A stretch of DNA of 64,000 nucleotides from Chryseobacterium sp. JAH. GTDB lineage: Bacteria; Bacteroidota; Bacteroidia; Flavobacteriales; Weeksellaceae. Below, piece after piece: positions 42,987-51,383 of this stretch (positions are counted from its first letter, which is position 1; each line of letters opens with the position of its first letter). The notes below the pieces were generated by a model, which saw nothing but the letters and a program-made list of their open reading frames with translations, searched no databases and was not told the origin of the DNA. The stretch lies in NCBI RefSeq assembly GCF_001507335.1, contig NZ_LMAH01000003.1, positions 62,001 to 126,000 on the forward strand. Direction: 5' to 3'. The translations under genes were made by a program, and so were the position numbers.

Positions 42987-44783
42987 ATGTGCGGAATAGC
43001 AGGAATCATAGCAGCTAATGCTGTCAATTATCAATCCGAACTTCAGAAGATGACCGATGCCATTGCCCATCGCGGTCCCGACTCTGCACACCATGAATTT
43101 TACGAAAATGCCGCTTTAGGACATCGCAGACTTTCTATTATTGATCTATCTGAAAATGGAAAGCAACCCATGTTTTCTAACACCAAAAATGAATGTATTG
43201 TTTTAAATGGTGAAATCTATGGTTATCAATCCATAAAAACAGATTATTCAGAATATCCTTTCCGTGGAACCTCAGATACAGAAGTGATATTGGCAATGTA
43301 TAGGAGAAAAAATGAAAAGCTGATTTACGACCTCCCAGGAATGTTTGCATTTGCTATCTGGGATGAAGAAAAGCAACAGCTTTTCTGTGCAAGAGACCGT
43401 TTTGGTGAAAAGCCATTTTACTACGCTGTCGGTAAAAATAACGAGTTTATTTTCGCATCAGAAATCAAAGCGATACTCGCAACAGAATTGATTGACCCCA
43501 AAGTAAATCAGGAAGCACTTTCGCACTATTTGCAGTATGGATATGTCAATGCTTATCAAAACATTTACTCCAATATCTTTACATTACCACCTGCTCATCA
43601 GTTAATTTTGAAAGATGGGAAAATTTCAGTTTCAAGATATTATAGTATCCCCAAAATAAACAAAAAAATAAGTTTATCAGAAGCTAAAGAAGAATTTATT
43701 TACCTTTTGAAAAATTCTGTGAAAAAACAGCTTATCGCAGACGTAGAAGTAGGAAGTTTCTTGAGTGGTGGACTAGACTCTTCATCAATTGTAGCTTTGG
43801 TAAATGAATTCTCACCTCAACAAACGACCATTAGTTTCGGATATGATCATGCTGACAGCGAACTCAAATATGCCAAAGAAATAGCAGAAAAGTACCATAC
43901 CAAGCACATTGAGATTCATGAGGAGAAAAAAAACATCGCAGCATCACTGTTAACTGTAACTCCATTTTTAGATGAGCCTTTTGCTGATCGATCATTTCTG
44001 CCACATTACGAAATCTGTAAAAGCGCACGAGAAAATCTTAAAGTTGTCCTTTCAGGTGATGCCGGTGATGAGCTTTTTGGAGGTTACAATTTTTACAGAG
44101 TTGAGAACGAACTTAAAAATCACTTCAGTTATCAGAATATTATTGCCAAATTCGGCCTAAAAATTTATCAAAATCTCAAGCAGATTTCTTTTATTTCTCA
44201 AAAAAATATAGAACACAATTCCATTCTAGATTTCCATCAGAATTTTGTGCGAAATTCATTTAGCAAAAGTGAAAGAAATCAATTGGGAATAAAAGTGGAT
44301 TACCAACAGGAATATAGTTTTGAGCCCAATGAAAATTCTCTTAATGATATTATGAGAATAGATTTGGAAAAATTTGTTCCTGGAAACACGATGGTAAAGT
44401 CTGATCGTATGGCAATGGCGAATTCTCTAGAAGTACGTACTCCCTTCCTCGATGTCGACTTTGCCGAATTTTGCATTCAGCTTCCTGAAAATCTGAAATT
44501 AAATAAAGATAACGACAAAATCATTCTTCGTGAAAGCATGAATTCGTACTGGACGGAAACTATCCGAAAACGTAAAAAGCAGGGATTTGGAATGAGTATA
44601 GAAGACTGGTTTAAAGAAGAAAGTCTTCTCAGTCTGTCAGATGATCTTTTAAAAGATCGAAATCAAAAGATATTCGACCACATCGATTTTGCAGCGACAC
44701 AAAAATTCCTAGATAAAGGCCAGAAACATTGGAATCTTCTGCAACTTTCTCTGTGGGCACAAAATAATAAAACAGTTTTATAA
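42987..44783 (+). CDS. asnB: Asparagine-synthase-like glutamine amidotransferase
   Basis: 598 residues. The class II amidotransferase domain starts with the nucleophile Cys2 (MCGIAGI) and contains IAHRGPDS. The synthetase domain has the PP-loop SGGLDSSSI (about 262-270), and VVLSGDAGDELFGGYNFY lies further on. It could make asparagine. Its place inside a glycan locus suggests instead the relatives that amidate uronic acids in O-antigens, which would use the Ugd product downstream; that is an inference. The stop overlaps the next gene (TAATG). Confidence 0.9.
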   Translation: MCGIAGIIAANAVNYQSELQKMTDAIAHRGPDSAHHEFYENAALGHRRLSIIDLSENGKQPMFSNTKNECIVLNGEIYGYQSIKTDYSEYPFRGTSDTEVILAMYRRKNEKLIYDLPGMFAFAIWDEEKQQLFCARDRFGEKPFYYAVGKNNEFIFASEIKAILATELIDPKVNQEALSHYLQYGYVNAYQNIYSNIFTLPPAHQLILKDGKISVSRYYSIPKINKKISLSEAKEEFIYLLKNSVKKQLIADVEVGSFLSGGLDSSSIVALVNEFSPQQTTISFGYDHADSELKYAKEIAEKYHTKHIEIHEEKKNIAASLLTVTPFLDEPFADRSFLPHYEICKSARENLKVVLSGDAGDELFGGYNFYRVENELKNHFSYQNIIAKFGLKIYQNLKQISFISQKNIEHNSILDFHQNFVRNSFSKSERNQLGIKVDYQQEYSFEPNENSLNDIMRIDLEKFVPGNTMVKSDRMAMANSLEVRTPFLDVDFAEFCIQLPENLKLNKDNDKIILRESMNSYWTETIRKRKKQGFGMSIEDWFKEESLLSLSDDLLKDRNQKIFDHIDFAATQKFLDKGQKHWNLLQLSLWAQNNKTVL

Positions 44784-45718
44784 TGTCTGGATTTTCTGTA
44801 ATTATACCCGTTTATAATGCTTCAAAATTTATTGAAAAAGCAGTTAATTCTGCTCTTTATTTTGATGAAGTGCAGGAAATTATTTTGATAGAAGACAGAT
44901 CTTCTGACAATTCACTGGGAATATGTGAGCAACTGGTCTTACACAATTCCAGAATAAAACTTTACCAACACCCAGATAAAGGTAATCACGGTGCGGGAGC
45001 ATCAAGAAATTTAGGCATGGAAAAAGCAAACTCAGAATTTATAGCTTTTTTAGATGCTGATGATTATTATCTTCCCAATCGTTTTGAAGCAGAAAAAGAA
45101 ATATTTAAAGACCTACAGATCGAAGGTGTTTTTGGAGGGCTGGGAACTGAATATTTAACGAAAAAAGGTAAAGAAGAATTTCAGAATAAATTTAAAAATA
45201 CAGATTTAACCACTGTTAATTTTTCAGCTGAAGGTGAAGACGTTTTTAGAGGTCTGCTCGGTTTAACACCGAAAACATTCGGTACATTTTTTCACCTCAA
45301 TACTTTAACGGTGAGACGATCTTCCATTATAAAAAACAATCTGAGGTTTAATCAAAACCTTCGCGTACATCAGGATTCTGATTTCATCATCAAACTGGCT
45401 TATCATTCTTATTTAAAATCCGGCATAATCAATAAAGCAGTAGCAGTACGCGGTGTGCATGATGATAACAGAATTACAAAAATTAAAACATATTCAAAAC
45501 AGTATAATGAGCGACAATATCTGCTATGGAAATCTTTGTATGAATGGTCGAAGATGCAAGATCTTGACAATCATACTTTGCGAAGACTCTATCTGCAATA
45601 TAAAGCTTTTGAACTGTCACTTTGCAGCCCCGTCCATAAAATCATAAAGCTCATTCCTGTAATCATCAGAAATCCGGAAATTTTGAAAACAAAATATCGT
45701 TTCACATTTACCCATTGA
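44783..45718 (+). CDS. Glycosyltransferase family 2 (paralogue of the next gene)
   Basis: 311 residues. FSVIIPVYNASKFIEKAV, LIEDRSSDNS and FLDADDYYLPNRFEAE give the GT-A nucleotide and DxD sites. NHGAGASRNLGMEKA is shared with the gene at 46047, with which it aligns along almost its whole length. It overlaps the asnB-like stop by one base, so it is coupled to it. Donor and acceptor are unknown. Confidence 0.9.
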   Translation: MSGFSVIIPVYNASKFIEKAVNSALYFDEVQEIILIEDRSSDNSLGICEQLVLHNSRIKLYQHPDKGNHGAGASRNLGMEKANSEFIAFLDADDYYLPNRFEAEKEIFKDLQIEGVFGGLGTEYLTKKGKEEFQNKFKNTDLTTVNFSAEGEDVFRGLLGLTPKTFGTFFHLNTLTVRRSSIIKNNLRFNQNLRVHQDSDFIIKLAYHSYLKSGIINKAVAVRGVHDDNRITKIKTYSKQYNERQYLLWKSLYEWSKMQDLDNHTLRRLYLQYKAFELSLCSPVHKIIKLIPVIIRNPEILKTKYRFTFTH

Positions 45719-46046
45719 AGATGAAACTTACGAATTCGCATATTCTACAGGAAACATAGCCATAAAACGGTAAAGAAATAGTCTAAATTATGTTTGGTAA
45801 AGGAAGCCATTGGCACCTATTTTTTCAGTAGTTTTATTATAATTTTCACTATACAGAAGTTGGATTTTAATAACTCGATATTTCCATTTTACAAAATAGA
45901 ATAATCAGAATTGTTCCTCTTTATTATCTTCTTACATTTGCATAGACCATTTTGGAGATGCTGTAGTTATAACAACTCCTCGCGACTTCCTCATTTAAAA
46001 AAATTACCAATAGATAAAAACTCAAATTTAAAGCCTTCCGTTTTTA
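45719..46046. other. Gene-free spacer with a promoter
   Basis: No gene of any plausible length on either strand. AT-rich DNA that holds a well-formed promoter at 45911-45940 and an upstream leader of about 100 nt for the glycosyltransferase at 46047. The spacer splits the two glycosyltransferase paralogues, so the second is transcribed separately. I see no transposase remnant or repeat. Confidence 0.6.
45911..45940 (+). promoter_or_regulatory. Promoter (TTG - 19 nt - TACATTTG) for the glycosyltransferase at 46047
   Basis: TTG at 45911-45913 and TACATTTG at 45933-45940, 19 nt apart. Transcription would start near 45946 and give a 100-nt leader. Confidence 0.65.
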
Positions 46047-46976
46047 ATGAAAATATCCGTTATCATACCTGTCTATAATGCTGAGAAATATATTACTAAG
46101 GCTGTAGAATCGGCTCTTCAATTTGAGGATGTTTCTGAAATAATATTGGTCGAAGATCAATCTCCTGATAATGCATTGGAAGTCTGCGAGAAATTAGCAG
46201 ATAAGCACTTTAAAGTAAAGCTTTTTCAGCATCCTGACAAAGCAAATCATGGTGCCGGAGCGAGCAGAAATTTGGCGATAGAAAAATCTACAGGAGACTT
46301 TATTGCATTTTTAGATGCAGATGATTATTTCCTTCCCAACAGATTTGATGCAGAAAGGGAGCTGTTTAAAAACCCTGAAGTTGATGCTGTATACGGAGCG
46401 CTGGGTGTACATTATTATTCTGAAGAAGCAAAACAGCAATATTATCAGATTTTCGGAGACAGACTGACGACGGTGTATAAAAAACATGATCCTAGTGATG
46501 TCTTCCCCGGACAGCTAAATATGAAAGGGAGTTTCGGGCTTTTTAGTATTGACGCTTTAACAATACGAAAGGAGGCTCTCATAGAAAAAGTAAATCCTTT
46601 ATTCAAGACGCATTTAAGACTTCATCAGGATACTGAATTTTTATTCAGAAGTTCTTATTATCTGAATTTTTATCCGGGAATTTTAGACAAAGCCGTTGCG
46701 GTACGAGGTGTACACAGCAATAACAGAATTACACAGGTTGATACGAAAATGATAAAGCCTGCTATCTCAAAAGTTTTACTCTGGAAGGAGGTTAATGACT
46801 GGGCGGAAGATGAAAGCACAATGCCACAGCATATTAAAAATCATATAAGGCGAACACACCGCAGCTGGGAAATCGCTAATGCATCTCCCATGAAAAAATG
46901 GATGATGATTCTTAAATATCTGATTGTAGATTATCAAAGCATCCGCTCGGGTTTGTACAACATTAATTTTAGGTAA
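46047..46976 (+). CDS. Glycosyltransferase family 2 (paralogue of the preceding gene)
   Basis: 309 residues. KISVIIPVYNAEKYITKAV, LVEDQSPDN, and FLDADDYFLPNRFDAE parallel the gene at 44783 almost position by position, including HGAGASRNL and VRGVHSNNRIT (VRGVHDDNRIT there). They arose by tandem duplication and may add the same sugar to different acceptors. It meets the minus-strand glycosyltransferase tail to tail 4 nt on and has its own promoter. Confidence 0.9.
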   Translation: MKISVIIPVYNAEKYITKAVESALQFEDVSEIILVEDQSPDNALEVCEKLADKHFKVKLFQHPDKANHGAGASRNLAIEKSTGDFIAFLDADDYFLPNRFDAERELFKNPEVDAVYGALGVHYYSEEAKQQYYQIFGDRLTTVYKKHDPSDVFPGQLNMKGSFGLFSIDALTIRKEALIEKVNPLFKTHLRLHQDTEFLFRSSYYLNFYPGILDKAVAVRGVHSNNRITQVDTKMIKPAISKVLLWKEVNDWAEDESTMPQHIKNHIRRTHRSWEIANASPMKKWMMILKYLIVDYQSIRSGLYNINFR

Positions 46977-46980
46977 ATTC

Positions 46981-47886
46981 TTAAAAAAATTTAGACTTCA
47001 GTTTATTGAAGACTAGTTTCAGTGTTGTAGCAAAACTTATTTTAGAAAAATCTATTTTTTGCTGATACAAATCCAGATAAAACTGATGTTCAAGAATCTC
47101 AAAGGTATACTGCTTGTTTCTTTCAGATAATATCTTAAAGATTTCATGATCATTTACAAATTCAATTTGTAACAGAGAAATCAATTTTTGCAGTTTCTTC
47201 ATCTGTCTGTTCCCGTTATCGGAAGTCCAAATCCCTGTTCCCACACGGTAGTTTGCCATATTTAAAGGCAAATATTTTATTTTCCCTTTGCGTGCTACCA
47301 TCATTTGTAAAGGATAATCGAATAGAGGTGCATCAACATACCAATCGGGGATATAGATGTGCTCAGATCTAAGCATTACAGTTGGTGTATACATCAATGG
47401 TCCGGCAGCAAGATCTTTTACGGTATAGGTTTTTTCAAAATTATCTGTTGGCCATTCGGTCAGTACCAAATCATCAGTCAGTTTATTTACTTTGTGAAAA
47501 CAAATTGCATACTCTTCATTTATCTCTAAAAAATCTGCCTGTATTTGAAGCTTTTCAGAATCTGTCCAATAATCATCACCTTCACAAAAAGCAATATATT
47601 TCCCACTACATTGTTTAAAAGTATATATGTAATTGGGCAAAACGCCCATATTTTCATGCGCCAGAAGTTTTACTCTGTATCCTTTTTCATGTGATCTAAT
47701 AATTTCGTAGATAATCTGTATGGTATCATCAGTAGATCCATCATCAGAAATTACCACTTCGTATTCAAAGTTTGTTTCCTGCATTAACAGACTTTCTACA
47801 GTTTGCTTTATAAAATCCTGCTGATTGTAAGTCAATGTGCAAACACTTACAAGAGGTCTTTCAATCCTTTTAGTATCTTCTATCAT
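46981..47886 (-). CDS. Glycosyltransferase family 2, reversed orientation
   Basis: 301 residues. VSVCTLTYNQQDFIKQTVESLL, ISDDGSTDDT and FCEGDDYWTDSEKL mark the GT-A fold. It resembles the + strand glycosyltransferase at 37258. It lies on the minus strand, 60 nt after the methyltransferase gene, and its end is 4 nt from the oppositely oriented gene at 46047. The pair thus forms a small inverted module, possibly a separate insertion into the locus. Confidence 0.88.
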   Translation of the reverse strand: MIEDTKRIERPLVSVCTLTYNQQDFIKQTVESLLMQETNFEYEVVISDDGSTDDTIQIIYEIIRSHEKGYRVKLLAHENMGVLPNYIYTFKQCSGKYIAFCEGDDYWTDSEKLQIQADFLEINEEYAICFHKVNKLTDDLVLTEWPTDNFEKTYTVKDLAAGPLMYTPTVMLRSEHIYIPDWYVDAPLFDYPLQMMVARKGKIKYLPLNMANYRVGTGIWTSDNGNRQMKKLQKLISLLQIEFVNDHEIFKILSERNKQYTFEILEHQFYLDLYQQKIDFSKISFATTLKLVFNKLKSKFF

Positions 47887-47946
47887 TTTCAGAAATTAAG
47901 TATCAATAAAGTCTTTCAAAAAACCTTCACTATTACAAAAAGAATA

Positions 47947-48717
47947 TTATTTAATAAATACACCAACAAATTTACCTTCAAACTCCACAACAGTAGTTTC
48001 AATTCTATTCGTTTCACAAAAGTCCTGATATGCAGAATTATCACCGATATCATCACTAATAAAGACGCCGCCTTTTCTCAGATTACTATAAAGTTCATGA
48101 TATGCCCATACTCTTCCGTTATAGCTTTTGTCTGAATCATAATGAACAACATCAAATTTTTTACCTTCACCGAAAATCTTAGGTAGAGATTCTTTATCTG
48201 CAAAACGAAATAATTTCCAGTTTCTCTTTAGATCTTCAGGAACTACGTAACCCACATACTGATCACCATTTTGTCCTAGATACGGCATATCTGAACTATA
48301 CAGAATTCCATTTCTTTTTTTGAGCGAAAGCAGTGATGCCAATGATGACCAACCGTAAGCAACACCAGTTTCTACAACATTTTGTGCCTTAGTGAATTCA
48401 CAGGCAAAATAAATTAATTCTAAAGCTCCGGGACCACCCATTTTTATTGGGCATTCTTTTTCTTTATTTAATGACTGTATTAAAATTTCTTCAAAATCTT
48501 TCCTGAACAAAGAACTATCTAATGAAAAGAGTTGAGAAATAGCTTCTTTCTGTGAAACTGCTTTTGATGACGCCCAGGAATGAGTTTTCGCTTTGCCTTT
48601 GAATGCATTATTTCTATTAACGGTATTTTTTAAAATTTTCCTTCCCAATTCTGGATAAAGATCGGGCCTTTTAAGATATCCGATAAATGTCTTGAAAACT
48701 CTTGCTATTTCACTCAC
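47947..48717 (-). CDS. Class I SAM-dependent methyltransferase-like protein
   Basis: 256 residues. The cofactor-binding motif I is VVETGVAYGWSSLASLL, followed by GILYSSDMPY (motif II region) and FDVVHYDSDKSYNGRVWAYHEL and GGVFISDDIGDN, a pattern of the Methyltransf_24 or macrocin-type group. It could methylate a sugar of the glycan, for example as a chain cap recognised by the Wzt C-terminal domain. It shares a divergent promoter region with the + gene at 48821 and is probably cotranscribed with the reversed glycosyltransferase. Confidence 0.8.
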   Translation of the reverse strand: MSEIARVFKTFIGYLKRPDLYPELGRKILKNTVNRNNAFKGKAKTHSWASSKAVSQKEAISQLFSLDSSLFRKDFEEILIQSLNKEKECPIKMGGPGALELIYFACEFTKAQNVVETGVAYGWSSLASLLSLKKRNGILYSSDMPYLGQNGDQYVGYVVPEDLKRNWKLFRFADKESLPKIFGEGKKFDVVHYDSDKSYNGRVWAYHELYSNLRKGGVFISDDIGDNSAYQDFCETNRIETTVVEFEGKFVGVFIK

Positions 48718-48736
48718 AGTGCTTATTTTAGTATCA

Positions 48737-48744
48737 CAAAAATA
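48737..48744 (-). promoter_or_regulatory. -7 promoter element (TATTTTTG) for the methyltransferase unit
   Basis: CAAAAATA on the + strand is TATTTTTG on the minus strand, 19 nt upstream of the methyltransferase start. No clear -33. Confidence 0.4.
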
Positions 48745-48780
48745 AAGATTTTTATCTTATTTATAATTTTTAAGAATAAT

Positions 48781-48788
48781 TATCTTTG
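48781..48788 (+). promoter_or_regulatory. -7 promoter element (TATCTTTG) for the glycosyltransferase at 48821
   Basis: TATCTTTG matches TAnnTTTG 32 nt before the ATG. Together with the minus-strand box at 48737 it makes the 103-nt spacer a divergent promoter region. No clear -33. Confidence 0.45.
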
Positions 48789-48820
48789 TATACAATTATC
48801 CTTAAAAATCCAATTATACG

Positions 48821-49660
48821 ATGATATTTTCAGTACTCATAGCCAATTATAACAATGGAAGGTTTTTTAAAGACTGTTATGATTCGATTATAAGTCAGAA
48901 TTATAAAAATTGGGAAGTCATTATATTGGATGACTGTTCTACAGATAATTCTCTTGAACTAATAAAAAACACGATCGGCTCAGACAGCAGATTCAAGTTA
49001 TTTGAAAATAAAGAAAATTCTGGTGTTGGAGTTACCAAAAGAAAGCTTATAGAACTGGCTACAGGTAGTATTTGTGGATATTTAGATCCTGATGATGCTA
49101 TTAAACCCAATGCTCTGCAATCGGCAGTAGATATTTTAGAAAAGAAGAAGGATGTTGTTCTTACCTACTCAAGGCTCGTAAAATGTGATGAAAATCTACA
49201 GCCGTTGAAAAATTTTAAATCTGCAATGCAGGTTCCTAACGGACAGAAAACATTTTTTAACTTTCCAATTCAAATAGCTCCTTTTGTAGCTTTCAGAAGA
49301 GATGTTTATATGAAAGGAGAAAAGATGAATCCTGAATTAAAAATTGCCGAAGACCAGGATCTCTACTTCAAAATGTACGAATCAGGAAAAGTAGCATTTA
49401 TTAATCAGACAGATTATTTGTATAGATCACATCCTGGAGGAATTTCTCAGAATGAAAACAAGAAAAAATCCTACGAATATTATGGCCTTGCAATCTGGCT
49501 AGCTATGAAACGGAGAAAATTACAATCTATTAACGGAAAAGGTATTCCAGAAAACTATAGTAATTCTCAAGAAATTTTTGACTTACTAGAGTACCAAAAT
49601 AAAATATCCTTCCGCATCCAAAAAAAAATATTACTCATTCTACAAAAATTATTTGGTTAA
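48821..49660 (+). CDS. Glycosyltransferase family 2
   Basis: 279 residues. FSVLIANYNNGRFFKDCYDS, ILDDCSTDNSLELI and YLDPDDAIKPNA are the GT-A motifs with D-P-D-D as the metal site, and IAEDQDLYFKMYESGK holds the catalytic-region acidic residues. The stop codon overlaps the next gene (TAATG), so it is coupled to the GT4 enzyme that follows. First gene of a four-gene run (48821-52535). Sugar specificity is unknown. Confidence 0.9.
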   Translation: MIFSVLIANYNNGRFFKDCYDSIISQNYKNWEVIILDDCSTDNSLELIKNTIGSDSRFKLFENKENSGVGVTKRKLIELATGSICGYLDPDDAIKPNALQSAVDILEKKKDVVLTYSRLVKCDENLQPLKNFKSAMQVPNGQKTFFNFPIQIAPFVAFRRDVYMKGEKMNPELKIAEDQDLYFKMYESGKVAFINQTDYLYRSHPGGISQNENKKKSYEYYGLAIWLAMKRRKLQSINGKGIPENYSNSQEIFDLLEYQNKISFRIQKKILLILQKLFG

Positions 49661-50817
49661 TGTCATATCAGAAAAAAACAAAAGTTCTCTTCAGACATCG
49701 CTCTATGGAAATGGGCGGTGTTGAAAAAGTGATTCTAAGCATGCTCAATAACCTTAATAAAGAGCAATTTGAGATGACAATTTGTCTAAATATCAATCAA
49801 GGCGAGCTTAGAAATGAATTTCCGGAACATGTTAGAAAAGTCTTTATTGCACACGGAAAAGAAGATTTTTCTAAAAATTCTTTCATCCAAAAATTACAGC
49901 TGGCCAAAAGAAAGCTACAACTTCAAAATGCACAAAAAAACCCAGAAGTTGCAGACAAATTATTACAAGAAAAATTTGATGTTGAAATTGCTCCTACATA
50001 CGCTGCATTTTCTTCGGTTCTAAATTCTATCAACAAGGATTCAAAAAAAATAGGCTGGTTTCATTCGGATATTACACTCCCAAAACTGCAGCCGTTAGTT
50101 CCGGGTATTTTAATGCAAATTCCTCAGTTTGATTATTTTATTTTTGGATCTCAACAGACTAAAGACATTTTGATTGAAACCTACCCTAACTTAAAAATCC
50201 CTCAGAATCAGGTTATACTAAATGCAATTCCTATCGAAGAACTGAAAAGAAAGGCTGAAGCTTTTGTGCCAGAATTTCCAGATAAGCCAGTTTTCGTTTC
50301 TGTAGCTCGGCTTCATAGCCGCAAAGGGTTTCATAAATTGATAGACGCACACGCCCAACTATTGAGAGATGGTTTTGACCATCATATTATTGTGATAGGC
50401 GATGGTGATGAAAAGGAAAATTTAAAAAAACAAGTAGAAAGTTTAGGAGTAACCAAAAGTTTTGAGTTTTTAGGATCATTGCTGAACCCCTATCCTTATG
50501 TAAAAAATGCAGATTTCTTTATTCTGCCTTCTGAGTCAGAAAGCTGGCCACTAATCATCGCTGATTCACTAATTCTTCAAAAACCCATTATTTCAACCAA
50601 TGTAGGTGGAATTCCCGAAATGATCAATCATGAAGAGACAGGCTATCTCATCAAGTATGACACCCAGGAAATGTATAAGGCGATGAAAAAGTTTCTTTCA
50701 GAACCAGAATTCGTTTTTACCATTCAAAAAAATATAATGAATATTGAAAAACAGTTTGATAATAAAAAAATCTTTGATGCTGTTGAAAATATCATTCTTA
50801 ACTTAGTAAAAAATTAG
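49660..50817 (+). CDS. Glycosyltransferase family 4 (GT-B)
   Basis: 385 residues. The acceptor-domain motif is MGGVEKVILSMLNNL; the donor domain has VFVSVARLHSRKGFHKLIDAH, VIGDGDEKENL and ILPSESESWPLIIADSLILQKPIISTNVGGIPEMI, in which E-S-E-S-W and the downstream EM follow GT4 rules. It resembles the enzyme at 51384 in layout and motifs. It overlaps the preceding gene by one base. Confidence 0.9.
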   Translation: MSYQKKTKVLFRHRSMEMGGVEKVILSMLNNLNKEQFEMTICLNINQGELRNEFPEHVRKVFIAHGKEDFSKNSFIQKLQLAKRKLQLQNAQKNPEVADKLLQEKFDVEIAPTYAAFSSVLNSINKDSKKIGWFHSDITLPKLQPLVPGILMQIPQFDYFIFGSQQTKDILIETYPNLKIPQNQVILNAIPIEELKRKAEAFVPEFPDKPVFVSVARLHSRKGFHKLIDAHAQLLRDGFDHHIIVIGDGDEKENLKKQVESLGVTKSFEFLGSLLNPYPYVKNADFFILPSESESWPLIIADSLILQKPIISTNVGGIPEMINHEETGYLIKYDTQEMYKAMKKFLSEPEFVFTIQKNIMNIEKQFDNKKIFDAVENIILNLVKN

Positions 50818-50819
50818 AA

Positions 50820-51383
50820 ATGCTTTTTTTATATCGATTAATTCTCAAATTGCATAACTTATACCACTACATGATTCAAAAGATTTATTTAAAGGTATGC
50901 ATTGCAAAGGGTTTGAAAGTTGGCAAAAATGTACGATTTGTAGAAGTTCCGGAATTTGGAACAGAACCTTTTTTAATAGAGATTGGCGATGACACCACTT
51001 TTTCAAATAATATTCGATTTGTGAATCACGATGGGGGACAGAATGCTTTACACTTTTTTGAAAAATATAAAGATGTGAGAACTTTTGGCAGAATCAAAAT
51101 AGGAAAACAATGTCTTATAGGAGCCGACTCTATCATAATGCCTGGCGTTGAGATCCAGGACAACTGTGTATTAGGTGCTGGATCAATTTTGACAACTTCA
51201 ATGCCTAAAGGAAGCGTTTATGCGGGAGTACCCGCAAAATTCATCTGTACCTTAGAAGAATATGGTGATAAACTATTAAGTGACAACGTAATGTATCCCA
51301 GAGAACTTGAGCCATTTCGTCCTAAATTGGATGCTTACATCAAAGAGCATCTTCCATACACTTATAAACACGTTAGAAAATAA
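50820..51383 (+). CDS. Hexapeptide-repeat acyltransferase
   Basis: 187 residues with a hydrophobic N-terminus (LFLYRLILKLHNLYHYMIQKIYL) that may contact the membrane, then a left-handed beta-helix (about 40-160) with IGDDTTFSNNIRFVNHDGGQ, IGKQCLIGADSIIMPGVEI and GAGSILTTSMPKGSVYAGVPAKF. The histidine in VNHDGG is the likely catalytic base. It probably acetylates a sugar of the glycan. It lies 2 nt after the GT4 gene and 0 nt before the next. Confidence 0.85.
   Translation: MLFLYRLILKLHNLYHYMIQKIYLKVCIAKGLKVGKNVRFVEVPEFGTEPFLIEIGDDTTFSNNIRFVNHDGGQNALHFFEKYKDVRTFGRIKIGKQCLIGADSIIMPGVEIQDNCVLGAGSILTTSMPKGSVYAGVPAKFICTLEEYGDKLLSDNVMYPRELEPFRPKLDAYIKEHLPYTYKHVRK

Noticed and set aside
47803..48135. 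A 110-codon + strand frame crossing the gap between the reversed glycosyltransferase and the methyltransferase
   Set aside because: It overlaps two convincing minus-strand genes and has no recognisable protein features.
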